Of a stretch of 6,493 bases of DNA, positions 5,400 to 6,493 are shown one piece after another. A model generated the notes under the pieces. It worked only from the letters and a program-made list of their open reading frames with translations, made no database searches and was not told the DNA's origin. Both the position numbers and the translations under genes were made by a program. Positions within the stretch are counted from its first letter, which is position 1, and each line of letters opens with the position of its first letter. This stretch comes from Propionibacteriaceae bacterium. Its GTDB lineage: Bacteria > Actinomycetota > Actinomycetes > Propionibacteriales > Propionibacteriaceae. Location of the stretch: NCBI GenBank assembly GCA_020438595.1, contig JAGQUI010000157.1, forward strand, positions 1-6,493. Direction: 5' to 3'.

Positions 5400-5501
5400 C
5401 CGGACCAAGTCGGGGACGGTTCCTCACTCGGTCCACCTTTTCCACAGGCCCCGTTTCCGGCCCGGAATTGTGGATAACCCGGACCGTTCGGAACCGTCCC
5501 C
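5400..5501 (-). repeat. 102-bp REP-like element, right copy (inverted)
   Basis: This is the reverse-complement copy of 4408-4509. Its core (5412-5501) has the same perfect 12-bp ends, GGGGACGGTTCC (5412-5423) and GGAACCGTCCCC (5490-5501), and exactly the same 90-bp length. It lies between the convergent EcsC and alr genes, 6 nt past the EcsC stop, where its hairpin could also end or protect transcripts. Differences from the left copy cluster between the two nine-mers and in the last bases on the gene-facing side. Confidence 0.9.
5438..5477. promoter_or_regulatory. Inverted pair of DnaA-box-like sites, right copy
   Basis: TTTTCCACA (5438-5446) and TGTGGATAA (5469-5477, reverse complement of TTATCCACA) repeat the left pair exactly, with the same 22-nt spacing, while the sequence between them has changed at five positions. 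The AT-rich nine-mers stand out in very GC-rich surroundings. Being between convergent gene ends, this pair is unlikely to control a promoter, so DnaA titration or a purely structural role fits better here. Confidence 0.55.
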
Positions 5502-5505
5502 ATTT

Positions 5506-5540
5506 CCCGTCGGTGTCGATGGGCTCGATCGGCCGACGGG
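5506..5540 (-). terminator. Probable alr terminator hairpin
   Basis: CCCGTCGG (5506-5513) pairs perfectly with CCGACGGG (5533-5540), and CGAT (5517-5520) pairs with ATCG (5528-5531) inside. It begins 1 nt past the alr stop. On the minus strand it is followed by AAAT and not by a T-run, so it would be a stem-only terminator of the kind often seen in GC-rich actinobacteria. It may also serve the convergent EcsC transcript. Confidence 0.5.
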
Positions 5541-5541
5541 G

Positions 5542-6493
5542 TCAGCCGACGTGGGTGCGGGCGACGCGGCCGGTGATCAGGCAGGTGACCTCGTAGGGGA
5601 TCGTGCCCATCAGTTCGGCGATCTCGGACGTGGTGACCTCTTCGGCGCCGTCGCGTCCGACCAGCACCACCTCGTCGCCGACCGCGACATCCGTGGTCGG
5701 CCCGAGGTCGAGCATCGTCTGGTCCATGCAGACCCGGCCCGCGATCGGGTACGACCGGCCCCCGACCAGCATCCGGCCGCGGTTCGACAGCAACCGGGAG
5801 TAGCCGTCGCCGTAGCCGATCGGGACGGTGGCGATCCAGGTGTCCGCCGGCGCGGTCCAGGTGCGCCCGTAGCCGACGGTCTCGCCGGCCCGCACCCGCT
5901 TGGTGAACGTCACGCGGGTGCGCCACTCCAGGCCCGGCAGCAGCGGGACGGTGCGGGCCGCCTCCGGATCGGGGAGGGCGCCGTAGACCATGATCCCGGG
6001 ACGGACCAGGTCGAACCAGGCGTCCGGGTGGCCCAGCACCGCCCCAGAGTTCGCCAGGTGCTTCAGCACCGGCCCGTGCACGGCCTCGACCTCCTCGGCC
6101 GTGCGCCGGAACAGGGCGATCTGGTCGCGGGTGAACCCCTCCCCCCGCGGGGAGTCCGAGATCGGCAGGTGCGAGAACACCCCCTCCAGCTCGACCCCGG
6201 GCGTCGCGTCCACCAGGGCGGCCAGCCCGGGCGCATCCCCGGGCTCGCAGCCGACCCGGCGCATGCCGGTGTCGACCTTCAGGTGCACGGACGCGGTCGT
6301 CCCCTGCCCGGACGCAGCGGACGCGGCCTCCGCGATCGACGCGGCGTCGGCCACGCACAGCGTCAGCCCCGCCGCCACGGCCGCGGCGACCTCCTCGCCC
6401 CGGGCCGGCGAGAACTTCAGGATCGGCAGGCCCACCCCAGCGGCCCGCAGTTCGAGGCCCTCCGAGGTCGTCGCCACGCCCAGCCAGTCGGCC
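5542..6493 (-). CDS. alr: Alanine racemase (N-terminus outside the window)
   Basis: This PLP enzyme interconverts L- and D-alanine and supplies D-Ala for peptidoglycan. 316 residues plus the stop are visible; the full protein is usually about 370-390, so about 60 residues, including the PLP-binding lysine, lie beyond position 6493. The frame is open to the edge (ADWLGVATTSEG, as in homologues), so the GTG at 6477 is internal and not the start. Numbering from the first visible residue, LKVDTGMRRVG holds Lys72 and Arg79, equivalents of carbamylated Lys129 and Arg136 of Geobacillus Alr. Others are HLANSG (145-150), VRPGIMVYG (163-171) with the PLP-contacting Arg164, VGYGRTW (206-212) with catalytic Tyr208, RVCMDQ (253-258) and IPYE (298-301). 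All key residues in the visible part are intact. The gene converges on the EcsC gene, 148 nt away. Confidence 0.96.
   Translation of the reverse strand, partial: ADWLGVATTSEGLELRAAGVGLPILKFSPARGEEVAAAVAAGLTLCVADAASIAEAASAASGQGTTASVHLKVDTGMRRVGCEPGDAPGLAALVDATPGVELEGVFSHLPISDSPRGEGFTRDQIALFRRTAEEVEAVHGPVLKHLANSGAVLGHPDAWFDLVRPGIMVYGALPDPEAARTVPLLPGLEWRTRVTFTKRVRAGETVGYGRTWTAPADTWIATVPIGYGDGYSRLLSNRGRMLVGGRSYPIAGRVCMDQTMLDLGPTTDVAVGDEVVLVGRDGAEEVTTSEIAELMGTIPYEVTCLITGRVARTHVG

Noticed and set aside
4408..5501. Replication origin, because of four DnaA-box-like sites
   Set aside because: There is no AT-rich unwinding region and no dnaA, dnaN or gyr neighbour, and the boxes sit in a repeated element around an unrelated gene.
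5400..5501. CRISPR array or insertion sequence
   Set aside because: There are only two copies, in inverted orientation about 1 kb apart, with no spacers, no cas genes and no transposase open frame between them.

Overview
This is a very GC-rich window with features of an actinobacterium. Its -10 boxes are of the TANNNT type, one gene appears to be read from a leaderless start, and it carries an MptB-like membrane mannosyltransferase, a protein known from actinobacterial lipomannan-type glycan synthesis. Propionibacteriales is a plausible home, but that is a guess from general impression and not a sequence match. LAYOUT: Five of the six genes lie on the minus strand. Read from right to left they are alr (alanine racemase, cut by the right window edge), aat (leucyl/phenylalanyl-tRNA-protein transferase), a Fpg/Nei-type DNA glycosylase overlapping the end of aat, the MptB-like mannosyltransferase, and pheA (prephenate dehydratase). 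One gene, for an EcsC-family protein, is on the plus strand between aat and alr, so it is divergent from aat and convergent with alr. aat and fpg form a translationally coupled pair. mptB and pheA each have their own candidate promoter. The genes do not form one pathway. They are housekeeping functions: aromatic amino-acid synthesis, cell-envelope glycan, base-excision repair, N-degron tagging and D-Ala supply. REPEATS: The unusual content is between the genes. A perfect 54-bp palindrome sits just downstream of pheA. A 61-bp imperfect palindrome fills the gap between mptB and pheA. Two copies of a roughly 102-bp repeat (94 of 102 positions identical) flank the EcsC gene in inverted orientation. 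Each copy has 12-bp perfect terminal inverted repeats and holds two inverted nine-mers, TTATCCACA and TTTTCCACA, that match the DnaA-box consensus. The mptB-pheA palindrome shares the terminal motif GGGGACGGTTC but has no DnaA boxes, which suggests one family of mobile REP-like elements with at least two internal types. NOTHING ELSE SEEN: there is no tRNA, rRNA, CRISPR array, transposase, recombinase or recognisable riboswitch in the window.
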